Shown here in pieces: positions 48,932-60,245 of a stretch of 64,000 nt of DNA. The stretch covers positions 134,124,545 through 134,188,544 of the forward strand of contig CM069433.1 of assembly GCA_035610365.1 (NCBI GenBank). The letters are read 5' to 3'. Source of the stretch: Aquatica leii (Eukaryota; Arthropoda; Insecta; Coleoptera; Lampyridae). How positions within the stretch are numbered: position 1 is the first letter of the stretch; the number at the start of each line of letters is the position of its first letter. The notes beneath the pieces were generated by a model. It did no database searches. It worked only from the letters and a program-made list of their open reading frames with translations, and was not told the origin of the DNA. The translations under genes were made by a program, and so were the position numbers.

Positions 48932-49129
48932 ACACGGTTTTACGGTACTGCTAACATTATTACATTTAATTGTACATTGCTAATTTTCTAAGATGCTTTA
49001 ATTTATCAACAAAAATAAATTTTTTTTGTCCAATCACTTAAATAAAACATTACTTTTTATTATGTATTTATTGAATTTAGAAAAAGAGTTAAAAAGAAGT
49101 TATTAGGTACAGAAGCGTTCTTCAAAGGT

Positions 49130-49612
49130 ATTGAGTTTCAGTTGACAACAGACTTTACCTTCGTTATTGGAACTGCAGCATCAGTCTACCTTTTGAAATT
49201 GAAATTTTTGTATCTCTTTCCAGTCTATGATGTCTTTTGTATTTATTGCTTTAACACCAAATAGCTTACCATTTTTCTTAGCCAGTTCCAATAACATAAT
49301 CGCCTTAGATGGCAAAAGATGCAGCTGTTTCGAAGAGCTCTCTTTATTTCTCTTTCTATTATTGAGTGCATATTATCTTCTTCATTTTCTGTATGGCCGG
49401 TAACCAAATATTTAAGAGTTATATATTTGATTGAAAAATGCTCAACAGCATAAAGATACGTTGTGGCAACACATTTATTCTTTTGCTGACCCACACAATT
49501 GTCAGAATAAAATATTACGTCAGTTTTTTCACCAATGCTTTTCAAAAATAAATGTACAATCGCCTTCAACCAAAATGACCGCTTAAGATCGCACCTACTC
49601 ACATTCTAATAG
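49130..49612 (-). pseudogene. DDE-type transposase fragment with SDNCVGQQKNK motif
   Basis: The minus strand reads RCDLKRSFWLKAIVHLFLKS (about 49540-49600), VIFYSDNCVGQQKNK (about 49475-49520), YLVTGHTENEEDNMHSIIER (about 49350-49410), and after a shift LAKKNGKLFGVKAINTKDII (about 49225-49290). The SDN.(A/V)GQ.(K/R)N(K) and TGH(T/S)(E/Q)NE.D.(M/V)HS.IE blocks are known to me from uncharacterised arthropod transposon proteins with a DDE-like fold; I cannot name the superfamily. The block begins after TATTAG, a possible 3' splice site. The N-terminal part is not present here. Confidence 0.6.
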
Positions 49613-49960
49613 TATAGTGTTTCTCATTAGAGGTTTGAAGCAAATAAAGCATTGCAATTTTATTACTTGCATAGTTAAATAATAGAATAATAGAAATTTA
49701 AGCTTACTGATCTGTAAATAACAATAAGTACGGTACGCCAGATTGGTATTTATTTCAAATTTTAAATGTATCTAATGCTTAAAATGTATTTTTAGAGAAT
49801 TGATATCTTATGCAAGCTAATAATTCTAGAATTTTTATTTATTATATCAAATATTGCCTCTACTAATACTACTATCATTAATGGCATATTAATTCACATT
49901 GGAAATTACAATGCATGATTAATATCATAATTTTAATATTGTGCTAATGCATTTATACAT
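49555..49960 (-). repeat. Inverted pair, left copy
   Basis: Reverse complement of 51050-51362 over about 300-400 bp with many small indels. Shared words include TTAGAATGTGARTAGGTRCG, CTTAAGCGGTCATTTTGGTT and ATTAGTAGASGCAATAT. It covers the start of the SDN-type exon and the upstream noncoding part. Confidence 0.75.
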
Positions 49961-49969
49961 ACTTGAAAT

Positions 49970-51049
49970 TACTGTTCTATGTTTAACTAAATACTTCGGA
50001 ATTTACGCTTCCTTTTATTATATTATAGGAGATAATTATCCTGTAGAAAATTTTTAAGGCCTTAGACAATGAGTAACGTCAAAGTTGGACTTTCCAAAGA
50101 TTTTAGTTTCCAGTTGTTGATAAATAACTTCAGTATTTGATGATATCGCAAAATAAGTTGATTTTCTTTTGGTTTCCAAGTTTAATAATTTTTATTGCAT
50201 TAGACTTAAGACACAAATGCAAAAATTTTAATTTGTTTGGTTTTGTGTTTTTGAATCCGATTGCATAATAGTTACCTTTATTTTGAGATTTAGCATTTCC
50301 TAATAGATTATAACTCTATCTACGTACTATATTAAGTATAGCACTTAGCTACATATATGGGTTCTCTCTTATTTTATTTTCAGTGACAAAAAAAATTGTT
50401 TGTTACATTATTTACAGTTTCTGCTCGCTAATTCATAAGAGAAGAATAGTAAAATAGTAGTTTAAGAACAAAAACGGCGTAATTTCTTTAGATTTTACAA
50501 TGACCAACAAAATCTTTTGACTTAAACCCCATTGGGAATATGTGGGTAGTTATGAGCAGGACATAGACAAACAATCGCCTTGACATACTGGCAAGCAATT
50601 TAAATAATGTAGCGTAAACTGCAAATTAACTTTGGTAAGTTTTCCGAAGATCCGACTACTGCAAAAAATTAAGTGTATGCCGAACAGATTCGCAAAAGTT
50701 TGGAAAATAACGGCTTATATACGAAATATTAATTATAACGTTTTATGTATTTAATAAACGTATTCCTATAATAAAACAACTAACTAATAAGACAAACGAT
50801 TAGGTATTTATTAATCTATTTAAAACTTTTGCTGAAATGTAGTTTAGTTCAAAACGATGATTTAAATTAGTCGACAGTACTAAAAAAACCATTTTTTGAG
50901 TTTGCATAATGATAAAGTAAATCGTTAAAAATGTAAATAATATTCATTTTAGAATCTGAAGGTCGTTTTGTACTAAAGAACGGAACGATATGGTTTTTTA
51001 TTTAATTGATCATTTGACGTATTTTCAATCAGTCCACTATTAAAATGAT
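49970..51049. other. Spacer between the inverted transposon fragments
   Basis: AT-rich with no recognised coding sequence. Confidence 0.4.
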
Positions 51050-51362
51050 TTAATTAATTATCCATGGTAACTGCCAATATGTTATTAATACACTAGTAAT
51101 GATAATAATATTAGTAGACGCAATATCCTATATAAATATCTGATGTAAATGAAAATTCTAGAATTAATTTTTAAATATTAAATACATATAAAATTTGATA
51201 ATAATTACCAATCTAGTATTTCTATTATTTCTTTAGCTGTATAGGTAATAAAATCACAATGGTTTATTTGCTTTAAGCTACTAATGGAAAACACCATAAA
51301 CCATTAGAATGTGAATAGGTACGATCTTAAGCGGTCATTTTGGTTGAAGGCGATTGTACACA
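51050..51362 (+). repeat. Inverted pair, right copy
   Basis: Plus-strand copy of the left fragment. It includes the beginning of the same exon (DLKRSFWLKAIVH, about 51324-51362) and then diverges abruptly, so the coding part is truncated after the fragment's first 20 codons or so. Confidence 0.75.
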
Positions 51363-52323
51363 ACTGGGTGTTTCAGTTGCGCCCTTCTTAACAGTAACCT
51401 CATGCAGGAGGTAGCAGAAACCCTATCTGTTTGACACAAAAAATCGTAAAATTCATAATTTTTATTTTACTCTTATAATAAAAATCTGAAACCTCTCCAT
51501 AAGGCAACAGAATTACTACCTCTAAATCGTAACAAACGATAATCATCGCATTGTTGTTTTTTTTCTTCCTTCACTTTGCATGCCATTTCGTAAAAACTAT
51601 TACAAATTGCCAATTTCTGATCGTGTTAAATTTTCTGCGATCATTTAAATCTGCGTTTTTTAGGATCATATTCGCAAAATAGCACTTTCTGGACTAGTGA
51701 TACAAATAACTATTACGAGAGCAATTTGATAAACTGGGAAAATGGTTTACCTCAGGTGAAACTAATGTATGTCGCCCTTAATAAGACAAATTAAAAATTT
51801 TAACCATCGAAATTTGACGGAAAAGCACCATGGTCTACTTATTTACGACAAGTTGGTATACAGCACAAGTAAAGAAGTTATTAAAATGGATAAAACTAAA
51901 GCGTTAATAACAGCGCTGCGCAGTGACTCCATTCTACAAATTCCCAAGAGTTTGCAAAAATACGTCATGGGAACACTTCTCAACAGAAAATACACGGTGT
52001 ACTCATCACCACACCAGATCTAAACTTTGTAGTAAAACACGCCTAGTAATTAAATTTACTATTAATTTATAGTTATTTTCCCGCGACTACTAAGGACTTT
52101 TTGTTTTAGTTAAACGCATTTTCGATGCGAAGTTCTAGTCTACTGAATATTCGTTGCGAACTAACTAACTCCAAACATTTTGTATTCCATCAGACCTTTT
52201 TGAAATTAATTATAGGTATTTTTCTTGTATGCAATTTTTATGATTACATGTATAAAATGTAATGCAATTATTAATAATGCATAATAAAAAAAAATTAGGG
52301 CGTGTACTAGTGTACACATGTAA
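51363..52323. other. Interval with one unrecognised 84-codon frame
   Basis: The plus-strand frame 51769-52023 is basic and ends TVYSSPHQI. I recognise no family. A GTGTAC-TAGT-GTACAC hairpin lies at about 52302-52318, just outside the element that follows. Confidence 0.35.
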
Positions 52324-53408
52324 GAAGTGAAACTTCTTTATGGCCTTATTTTTCGCAAAATGATCTACATGCAACTTTTCAGAAATTGGTTAAATAAAGT
52401 TAAATTAGATAAATTTTAAACAAAAGGATTTTATTATCATAGACATGAATACAAATTTTTGTAAATCAATTAACTAATTTTTGTAGATTCAATTTCATAT
52501 TTCAGTTACCATAAGCCATTAATTACAAAAATATATAATAACGATGACAATGATAGTAGTAATTCTATTACAATTAATGAAATGCTGTAATAATCTTAGT
52601 AGCAAAAAGTTAAAGTTAATAAAGTTAAATAATTGTATTATTTGTATTCATATCTATGATAATAAAATCCTTTTGTTTAAAATTTATCTAATTTAACTTT
52701 ATTTAACCAATTTCTGAAAAGTTGCATGTATATCAATTAATTGATGTTCATTAAATTAGCAGTCTTATTAATTAATAAATAATATTTTAATGAAATCTTA
52801 TACATTGACCGATAGTTACAATAAGAAACTGAGGTTAACCTTAAATATTTTAAATTTAAAATTAGATAAATTTTAAACAAAAGGATTTTATTATAATAGA
52901 CATGAATACAAATAATACAATTATTTCACTTTAACTTTTTGCTACTAAGATTATTACAGCATTTCATTAATTGAAATAGAATTATTACTATCATTGTCAT
53001 CGTTCAAACAGAAACTGCGGTTAACCTTAAATATATTAAATTTAAAATGTCATCGTTCAATCAGAAACTGAGGTTAACCTTAAATATATTAAATTTAAAA
53101 TGTCATCGTTCAATCAGAAACTGAAGTTAACCTTAAATATTTTAAATTTAAATTAATAACATATTTCAGAATTTATACTCTATGTCAATTAATTCCACCC
53201 AAGTATTAGAAAAATAGATATAATTACTTACTTTTGTTAAAAATCCACTGGAATTAGAATTAAAATAAAGCCTATGATTTTGTTGATCACTTTAGTATTG
53301 ATATATTATTTATCACGTCGCTATTGCGTTTCAGAAAAAAAGATGGCGCGTAACGGAAAAAATGTGAGGGTAAATTTTTTTCCAACGCCGATAAAGAAGT
53401 TTCACTTC
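52324..53408. mobile_element. 1.1-kb element with folded-back arms and a 53-bp tandem array
   Basis: Ends: GAAGTGAAACTTCTTTAT at 52324-52341 and its exact reverse complement at 53391-53408. Inside are arm A (52367-52456), its inverted copy within arm B (52540-52729), and arm C (52859-53004), which is an inverted copy of most of B and so repeats part of A. Directly after C come three 53-bp units. No coding capacity is visible apart from a 68-codon frame overlapping the right end (53274-53480), which I do not trust. The architecture suggests a non-autonomous DNA transposon. Confidence 0.7.
52995..53150. repeat. 53-bp tandem repeat, three units
   Basis: Units begin at 52995, 53048 and 53101, each with TGTCATCGTTCAAWCAGAAA, then GGTTAACCTTAAATAT (AGTTAACC in unit 3) and TTAAATTTAAA. 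A further unit without the first 13 bases lies at 52822-52861, immediately before arm C. Confidence 0.9.
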
Positions 53409-55137
53409 AAAAAAATTGAAAACAACAAAATTTTATCTAAAAACATCAGTAATGTCAGTAAACCAAAACCTATTGTCTAGTGGTGGCTCATAAGGTCGGA
53501 CTTAGGGTGGGTTACGTTTTTCAAAATGCTTGTAATTTAAACGTTTTCAGATATTATTAAAGCATTACGTAGGTAACTACCAAAATGTCTTGGAGTTAAC
53601 AAATAAATTCCGTTGAGCAACGTATATGGCGTTCAGAAACTTTATGTAATATAATTTTCTTATTTAAATGTTTTAAGTTTGTACCTACATGTTAACCTCG
53701 TCCGTTTTATCGGTATCATCGGAACTAAACAAACATGGGAAAGAAAACAAGGCATTTATCGTATCACATCTACATGTCCACTTGTTCTAATTATAAACTG
53801 AAATTAAAAAATATCGTGTAAAAAATTACGTGTTGCAGTTTTATCTGCTTGATTTAGTTCCAAACTTGGACTTAGCTTTCCGAGAGATTTTATTTCAAGC
53901 TTTTTTTGGCTTAGTCCTTAGTGATTTATAGAGAGAATACTAATGCTAATTATTATTTTTTCTTGACATTAAAGAAGCTTCAAAAATAATAATAAGATAA
54001 TTTTGTTGTAACTAAAGAATCATAATAATTATGTGTGTTTACTTTTACAATTAATATAGAAAATCGTTTCTAGAAAGGTTTCTGGTTTAGAATTTAATTA
54101 TTGTTTTGAATGGATTAACTTTCTTTTTTTAAAACTATCTTTAGGTTACTTACAATATATGTAGGTAGGTACATTTTTGTATTGTTAATATTGAATTCAA
54201 AAATAATAAACGCACACATTTTAACTGCTTGTTTAAGAAGATTTTTTGGCGTAGGTATAATAGTACATTTTACTAAATTATTTAAATTTGCCACGATTGA
54301 ATTTACATTATAATAATTTGTCCGGATTCGCAGTTTAAAAATTCAGAATTTGATACATATTTGTCCCGGAAAAATGCATTTTACATTGAAAAATTTTACA
54401 TTTTGTTAATAAAGCAATAATAATTGCGTATTTCTTCAATTTACTACTTTTAATCGGAAAGCACGGATTATTGTTTTGTGTGAATTGAAATTTGATATTA
54501 ATAAAGCTACTAAAGAGACGATTTTTTCGGGCACAAACAATAAATGTAAAATAATGTTATTTGAATATGTTCAAAAATACTAGTTTTATCTAATATGATT
54601 CAACGGATATGTTACGATCAACTTCATTTTTTTCTGTTTTCGATAAAACTGTAATGCGGTGTTTTTATAGCCTTTTGAGAGATTTTATTTTAACCTTCAA
54701 TGGCAGCCTTACTAATTCATTAAAAAAAAATGTTCAGTACTTTTTTGTATTATTGGAAAATTACGTACGACAAATATACCATTTCACTTAGAACAAGTCG
54801 TGCAATTCCTACCGCTTCATGATTACTGAATTGAAACCATCGCGGGCTACAAACGCGACAGCACTTTTGCATGTTAAAACTGCATATGAAATCCCGAAGT
54901 GTGGGTCGCGACGTCACGTGAGAATGCTCTGCTATCTATACCCCCATGGGCTCAAATAATTATAGCCCGAACATAAAGGAATACTTATTTAATCTACGTT
55001 GCTTTGAATGACGATCATATTGCATTAGAGTTTTAGAGCAATAACAAGTATATGATACTTATATTGTATAAATATGTTTAAATATTCTAATTCATAATAA
55101 TTTGTACTGGTTTTTTTTTGTTTTAACAAATGTCTGG
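53409..55137. other. AT-rich interval with a CG-rich patch
   Basis: No gene is supported. The segment 54838-54950 is unusually rich in CpG for the window (GGTCGCGACGTCACGTGAG) and could be a repeat edge or regulatory patch. The 60-codon frame 54609-54791 has no motif. Confidence 0.35.
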
Positions 55138-55249
55138 GTGACTCGCGCCGTAGAAGCCTTATGGACCAGCCGCCACTGTCATTGTCTAAATGTTGCCCAG
55201 TCTATTTATAAAACTTTAACTGCGTTTGAGAATTGAGAAATAATCAAAG

Positions 55250-55283
55250 AGCTTTCGTCATACGTTGTGGAGGACATCTTCAG
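55250..55283 (-). ncRNA. Hammerhead-ribozyme-like motif of Penelope type
   Basis: On the minus strand, CTGAAGA (55283-55277) is followed by a 20-nt insert and GAAAGCTC (55256 down). This matches the CUGANGA ... GAAA core of hammerhead ribozymes and the CTGAAGATG...GACGAAAGCTC wording that I associate with Penelope-like termini. The stem II arms do not pair well here, so it is probably inactive. Confidence 0.4.
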
Positions 55284-56879
55284 AGTCTGGAATGAAATAT
55301 AATACATTGTTAAACACAATTTCAGTAATTTTTTGGTTTTATGTCTATTTCATATCACAATAATTTTGTAATATAAAAATTTTAGTTTTGTTTTTGGTTT
55401 TGATGTTTTTTATATTTTGTTACGATTATTTTAATTTATTAATTATATAAGTACCACAATATTCTTGCTTTTTATTTCGGTTATTTGTAAAGGTACGTAA
55501 AATGTATATATTTTTTTGTAATTTGTAAGTTGTTAAGTTATTAAATTTTAGAAAAAAATTAATTGAAAGATATATAATTTATCATAATTGAAAAATATAA
55601 TTTGAATATTTTGTTTATCGTTTTTGCATTTCAACAGTTACAACGTAGATAAAAATATTTTTCTAACCAATTCAAACACGCTTCAATCGGTGCTAACAAT
55701 TTTTAATTAAATTTATTTTTTGTGTTTGATTTAGTAATGCTATTCAAAATGTAAATGAGTTTTTGTACCAATCATTTTTACTTAATCTATAAACTATTTT
55801 TTATTTATCGTTTACTTTAATCATGTTACATAATAAATAACTTTCCGTTAGCAAAATGCAACTAATTTAATATTCTATTATTTTTAACAGACTAGCTATT
55901 ACCAACAAACTTTTTAGAATAGAATTTTTTAATTCGTTTCTATAGCAATTGTTGCTTTGTATGAACTGTGAGCCATCAAAATGTTTGATTTTGTAATTAC
56001 TCTAATGCTTTTTTTAAAATGATTTGACGTTTTACAAATAAAATATGCATTGTGAAAAGTTACATCTATTTTCCGACGATGTTTTTGTAAGCTGGGTTTG
56101 GATTATACAAGTTCGACTTGTAACATGAACTTCCGACTTAAGGAAATCTTTCGTATATAAACTTCAATAAATCAAACCTTTTGTTTTGTTACATTCCATG
56201 GTTCTGTTTCACTTGAAAAAAGATCGTAGAAAATTGTAAATTTAGTTAGACATGTTGATGTGTGAGTAAAAATAATTTATTCAAGCGAGTTTAAATAACT
56301 GTCAAGTAAAGTACATACTATTATTAATCTTTTCTGTAATTTTTAATTATAATTACTGCATTCTTTCAGCACACTAAGCCGAATTATCAAGGATTTGAAT
56401 GGCAACTGAGAAAAATAAATTTTACAAGACTGCTAATAATTTTGTGAACAACTTTTTATACTGAAGAAATTTAATGTCAACATACTAATATAATAAAAAC
56501 ATTGATAATTTATTATTTAAATGCAGTTCAAATCTCTTGAAAAGAAACTTAAAAACCAAATATCAACATATAATAAATATATGAATATACAAGTTTTAAA
56601 TTTTTCTAACTAAATTACTTGTTTCATTCTAGAATGTAAATAAATCAGACGTGCTCAAATCGATAACTTACACGCCGAAAAGTAAATTGCGACACCTTAT
56701 AAATGTTTATTTATAGTTTACTTACAAACGCTCCGTCTTTCAAGCTAATACCAAGACGTCTGGCAAACTTGATGTTTTTAATGTCAAGTTCTTTATTAGC
56801 AATGCTATAGTTATGGGACACTTAGTAAATAAGACTATACACAAAAGAGTATTTCAAAAATTCTTGATTATGTAAGATC
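55284..56879. other. AT-rich interval without recognisable gene
   Basis: Nothing is supported. Some of it may be untranslated Penelope-like sequence lying between the hammerhead-like motif and the endonuclease. Confidence 0.35.
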
Positions 56880-57260
56880 TTAAATTTTCCCGGTTTTCTT
56901 TGTGTAGATTATAAGAGACTAGAAAAACAAATGGAAATAAAGAAACATAACATTAAAACCAAATATACTTCGAACAATAGATCTGCAAAGACTTAAAACA
57001 TGCCGGTGTCTATAAAATTCTTTGTTCGGTGGATCAAATTATATAGTACAAATAAAACGCTCAATCAAAGTTAGAGTTAAAGAACATATAGCTGACTGCA
57101 AACACCGCACAGTAACAAAATTGGCAGTGGCCAAACACGTGTGGGACCAAGTATACATGCCAAACTTTGATTGTAACGAATAAAAAATTTAAAACACAAA
57201 TAGCAATAAGACATAAGACAATTAATTACAAATTTATAAATAGGACTGTAGGAATTCTAT
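56880..57260 (+). pseudogene. Penelope-like element GIY-YIG endonuclease remnant
   Basis: The reading KHNIKTKYTSNNRSAKT (about 56942-56992) is the linker, followed by AGVYKILCSVDQII (about 57003-57045, the GIY half; GVYKI.C is the family hallmark), a shift, and KRSIKVRVKEHIADCKHRT (about 57056-57112, the R...R..EH catalytic block), then LAVAKHVWDQ and MPNFD. Downstream, INRTVGILSY (about 57240) fits the family's C-terminus. The reverse transcriptase is not visible upstream, so the copy is 5'-truncated or decayed. Stops after KT and in the GIY half make it inactive. Confidence 0.75.
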
Positions 57261-58139
57261 CGTACTTTAACATTTTATTTTAATTTAAAAACATTTAAAT
57301 TTACAATTTGGACGCCACAATATTTTTTTAATAAATATAATTATTGAAACAAAAAAAAATACTTAAAACATGGACATTGTTAGTTATTCAGCTATTTCAG
57401 TAAACCATTTATTATAAATTTCATATTGTATCCCCACTTAAGGGTTGTTCATTGTTAGCGCGTCATGCACATAAGGTATGAGGTTATATAAAGATGAACC
57501 ATGTGAAATTAAAGATATAGTCAACAATAGTAACTATAGCAAGTAATATTAATTTTATGATTGTAAATTTTGTATATAAAAGATATTTAGAAACAAATTC
57601 AAACAAATAAAATGATAGAAATGTGCTCTATCCTCAACAGGCATCATAATAAAATTTAAATAAAAAACATCAAATTATTAAACGTATTCACAACTTCAAG
57701 TACCGAAGATCAAGTACATAAAGTTAATTTTCAAGTTTATCGTTTTCTTTCTTACCTTTTCTGAGTTTAGAATCTGGCTTGGTTCACAAGTTGATTACCT
57801 AACTTTTGAAAAGTGTTTAGTTCTTACTGGGCTTAGTGAAAAGATATCTTTTTGTTATTTTAATTTTTTGTACGCACATTTCTGGAAATGTACAAGAACA
57901 AACGGTATGAAAACCATTGGAAAACACGTTACAAGGTTTTTGCACGGTTGACCTTTGTGCGGCTGTTTGTCACAAATACATATTTGGTCGTTTTTGCAGC
58001 TAACAGCTGCGTGCCCAAAATTTTAACATCTAAAACAATTTATCCGTGAATGTATGTATACCCTTACATTTAAAAATTTAGACAATGCTTATTTATTGGT
58101 GAGGGAATATTTGGAGTGTTAAATGTTAACGAAGGATCT
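57261..58139. other. Unassigned interval
   Basis: It may contain the 3' untranslated end of the Penelope-like element and the decayed endonuclease start of the next retrotransposon. No feature can be delimited. Confidence 0.35.
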
Positions 58140-60200
58140 ATAATGTGCTATATTTTAGTTGAAGAGGAGAAGAAATACATAGTGACCATTACCTAGTAGT
58201 CGCAAAAATAGTTAAGGAAACAAATAATCTAAATGGGGTAATCAATATGAATTTAAAAATAAAAAATATAAACAAATTTTTGCATACGTAGAATAGATGA
58301 AAACGTGTAGGAAGCCAACATAGGACAACTGTGGAAACTATTAAAAAAGATTTTATTAAATGCAGTCAAAGAAACGTGTGGGATAGTTAAGCAATAAATA
58401 CTACAAAACATAGAAAAAGAAGTAAAAATTAAGAAAGTAAGATGGAAGGAATACCTTAGCAATAAAAATGAAAATAACTACAGTAGATACGAAGAACAAA
58501 GAATAAAAGTTAGAGTGTTAAAATCGATAAAAAACAACAGATAATAATAGCATAGGAAACAAAACTATTAATAACGAAAAGCACTATTAATAAAAAATCA
58601 AGAAGTTATGTAAAGATAGAGAGAATATTTTAAAGAATAACAAAGGAAAAAGGAACAAAACTTGAGAATGAAAACAATGAAGAGAATGCGGACGAGGATA
58701 ATATAGAGAAAATAGAGATTAATGAAATGAGATAAGCTATTTAAAATATAAAAAACGGGAAAGCACCTGGACATGACCAAATAAAGCCAGAAATGATTAA
58801 ACATATAGGAGAAGGCGAAAAAAAAATATTACTAAAGATCAAAAGTGGGGATTTGGAATAATCGTACATATCCACAAAAAAAGGAGATCAGACAGACTGT
58901 AATAATTATAGAGAAATCCCATTGCTAAGTGTAGCTTTAAAGATATGCGAACGAATACTAGAAAAAAGAATAAAAGAAAAAATAAGAAAAACACTGTCAG
59001 AAGCACAAAATGGTTTTAGAAAAGGACGTTGTGAACAGTATCTTATATTTACCATTAAAGAAATTAAAAATAAAACTGTACATTATGATAAAAAATGTTT
59101 TGTGCATTTATTGACTTAAACAATGCTATTAATCGAGTGAATAGAAAAACAGTGTGTGAAAATTTGGCCAGAAGAAGAGTACAATTAATAATTGCTATTC
59201 AAAATTTATACCAGGGCTATTTTTTCAACCTCCGTTAGGTTATAAAGAAAAGACCGGTTAATATACAGAAAAGATTTCACTACCAAAGTAATGTATAAAA
59301 AAAACAACCCTCGTATAAAGATAACATTGACCTTGTGACGGATGTCAGAAAGTTTTAAGACAATAGGAGGGTTAAAGCAAGGGGGGGTTGTGAGTCCAGT
59401 GCTGTTCACTATATTTGTGGATGATATTATAAACGAGTGCAATAAGAAAATGAAAAAAATAGAAGCTGGAATTCAAAAACCTAAATGTAGTTGAAATAAC
59501 GGAGTGCGTATTTGGGGAATCAAGTTTCAAAAAAAAATTGGCATGTAATTAAATACCGACAAGGCAAAGGTGATGGTAATGTCAAAGGAGCCGTATACAG
59601 TAAACATACGATTAGAAGGAAAAAACAGAACAAGTCAATTATTTTGAATATCTAGGAGTGACGATGGAACAGTCAGGAACATAGGAATTAGACCTGGTCA
59701 AACGAATAAAAAAACTAACAAACTATTTTATGCCATGAAAGATAAATTTATTAACAAAAAAGAAGTAACCAAACAAACCCATCTGAGTGTCTATAAAACA
59801 ATACTATATCGTCCAATACTAACTTATTGCTGCGAATCTTAGGTAGTATCAAGAAAAATGAAAAGTAAAACACAAACAACAGAAAGACCGAATAAGAAAT
59901 GATGCAGTGCAAGGAGAACTACAGACTGCAACTATATCAATTTATAGAGAAAAGGCAGCTAAGCTGGCGGGGACATTGACAGCGTATGGAAAATTACATA
60001 CCAGTAAAACAAAAGTGGGAAGCAAAAATGACATCAAAAAGAAATCGTGTAAGACCTTAAGAAATATGGGACAACGTTTTAAACAAACTTTTGATACACG
60101 GAGGAACATCATGGCAAAAAGCAAATAACCTAATAAAAAAAAATTGAGTGGAAAAACTTTGTGGACCAATATAAAACAAAACAGTTGAGCATTGAATAGT
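58140..60200 (+). pseudogene. RTE-like non-LTR retrotransposon (endonuclease end and reverse transcriptase)
   Basis: Plus-strand blocks in several frames: RGEEIHSDHYLVVAKIVKE (about 58163-58220), the final His motif of the endonuclease; KKVRWKEYLSNKNEN (about 58434); NIKNGKAPGHDQIKPEMIKH (about 58744-58803); KKGDQTDCNNYREIPLLS and ICERILEKRIKEKIRK (about 58877-58990); EAQNGFRKGRCEQYLIFTI (about 59001-59055); GGLKQGGVVSPVLFTIFVDD (about 59366-59425); NYFEYLGVTM (about 59638-59665); and a C-terminal RIRNDAVQGELQTATIS block (about 59887-59940). The order is that of the insect endonuclease-reverse transcriptase (RTE-like) type. The catalytic FxDD box was not found intact. It has many stops and frameshifts, and the 5' end is missing. 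A-rich sequence at 60205-60245 may mark the 3' end. Confidence 0.8.
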
Positions 60201-60245
60201 GATTGGAAAAAATAAAAACTAATAATTTAATTATAAAAAAAATAA

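Larger units (their letters stand above)
46172..48945 (-). mobile_element. Almost complete pogo/Tigger-like DNA transposon
   Basis: The ends are CCGTAAAACCGTGTAACTTG (46172) and its reverse complement ending at 48945, with a TA on each side (46170-46171 and 48946-48947), as expected for the Tc1/mariner superfamily. The element is 2774 bp and carries a single transposase gene on the minus strand. The motif AACTTGGAAC is repeated in both subterminal regions, probably as transposase binding sites. With full ends and few gene lesions it is one of the youngest-looking elements in the window. Confidence 0.92.

Noticed and set aside
58253-58804. Minus-strand frames 58253-58462 and 58598-58804 with membrane-like composition
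   Set aside because: Antisense to A-rich retrotransposon coding sequence on the plus strand.
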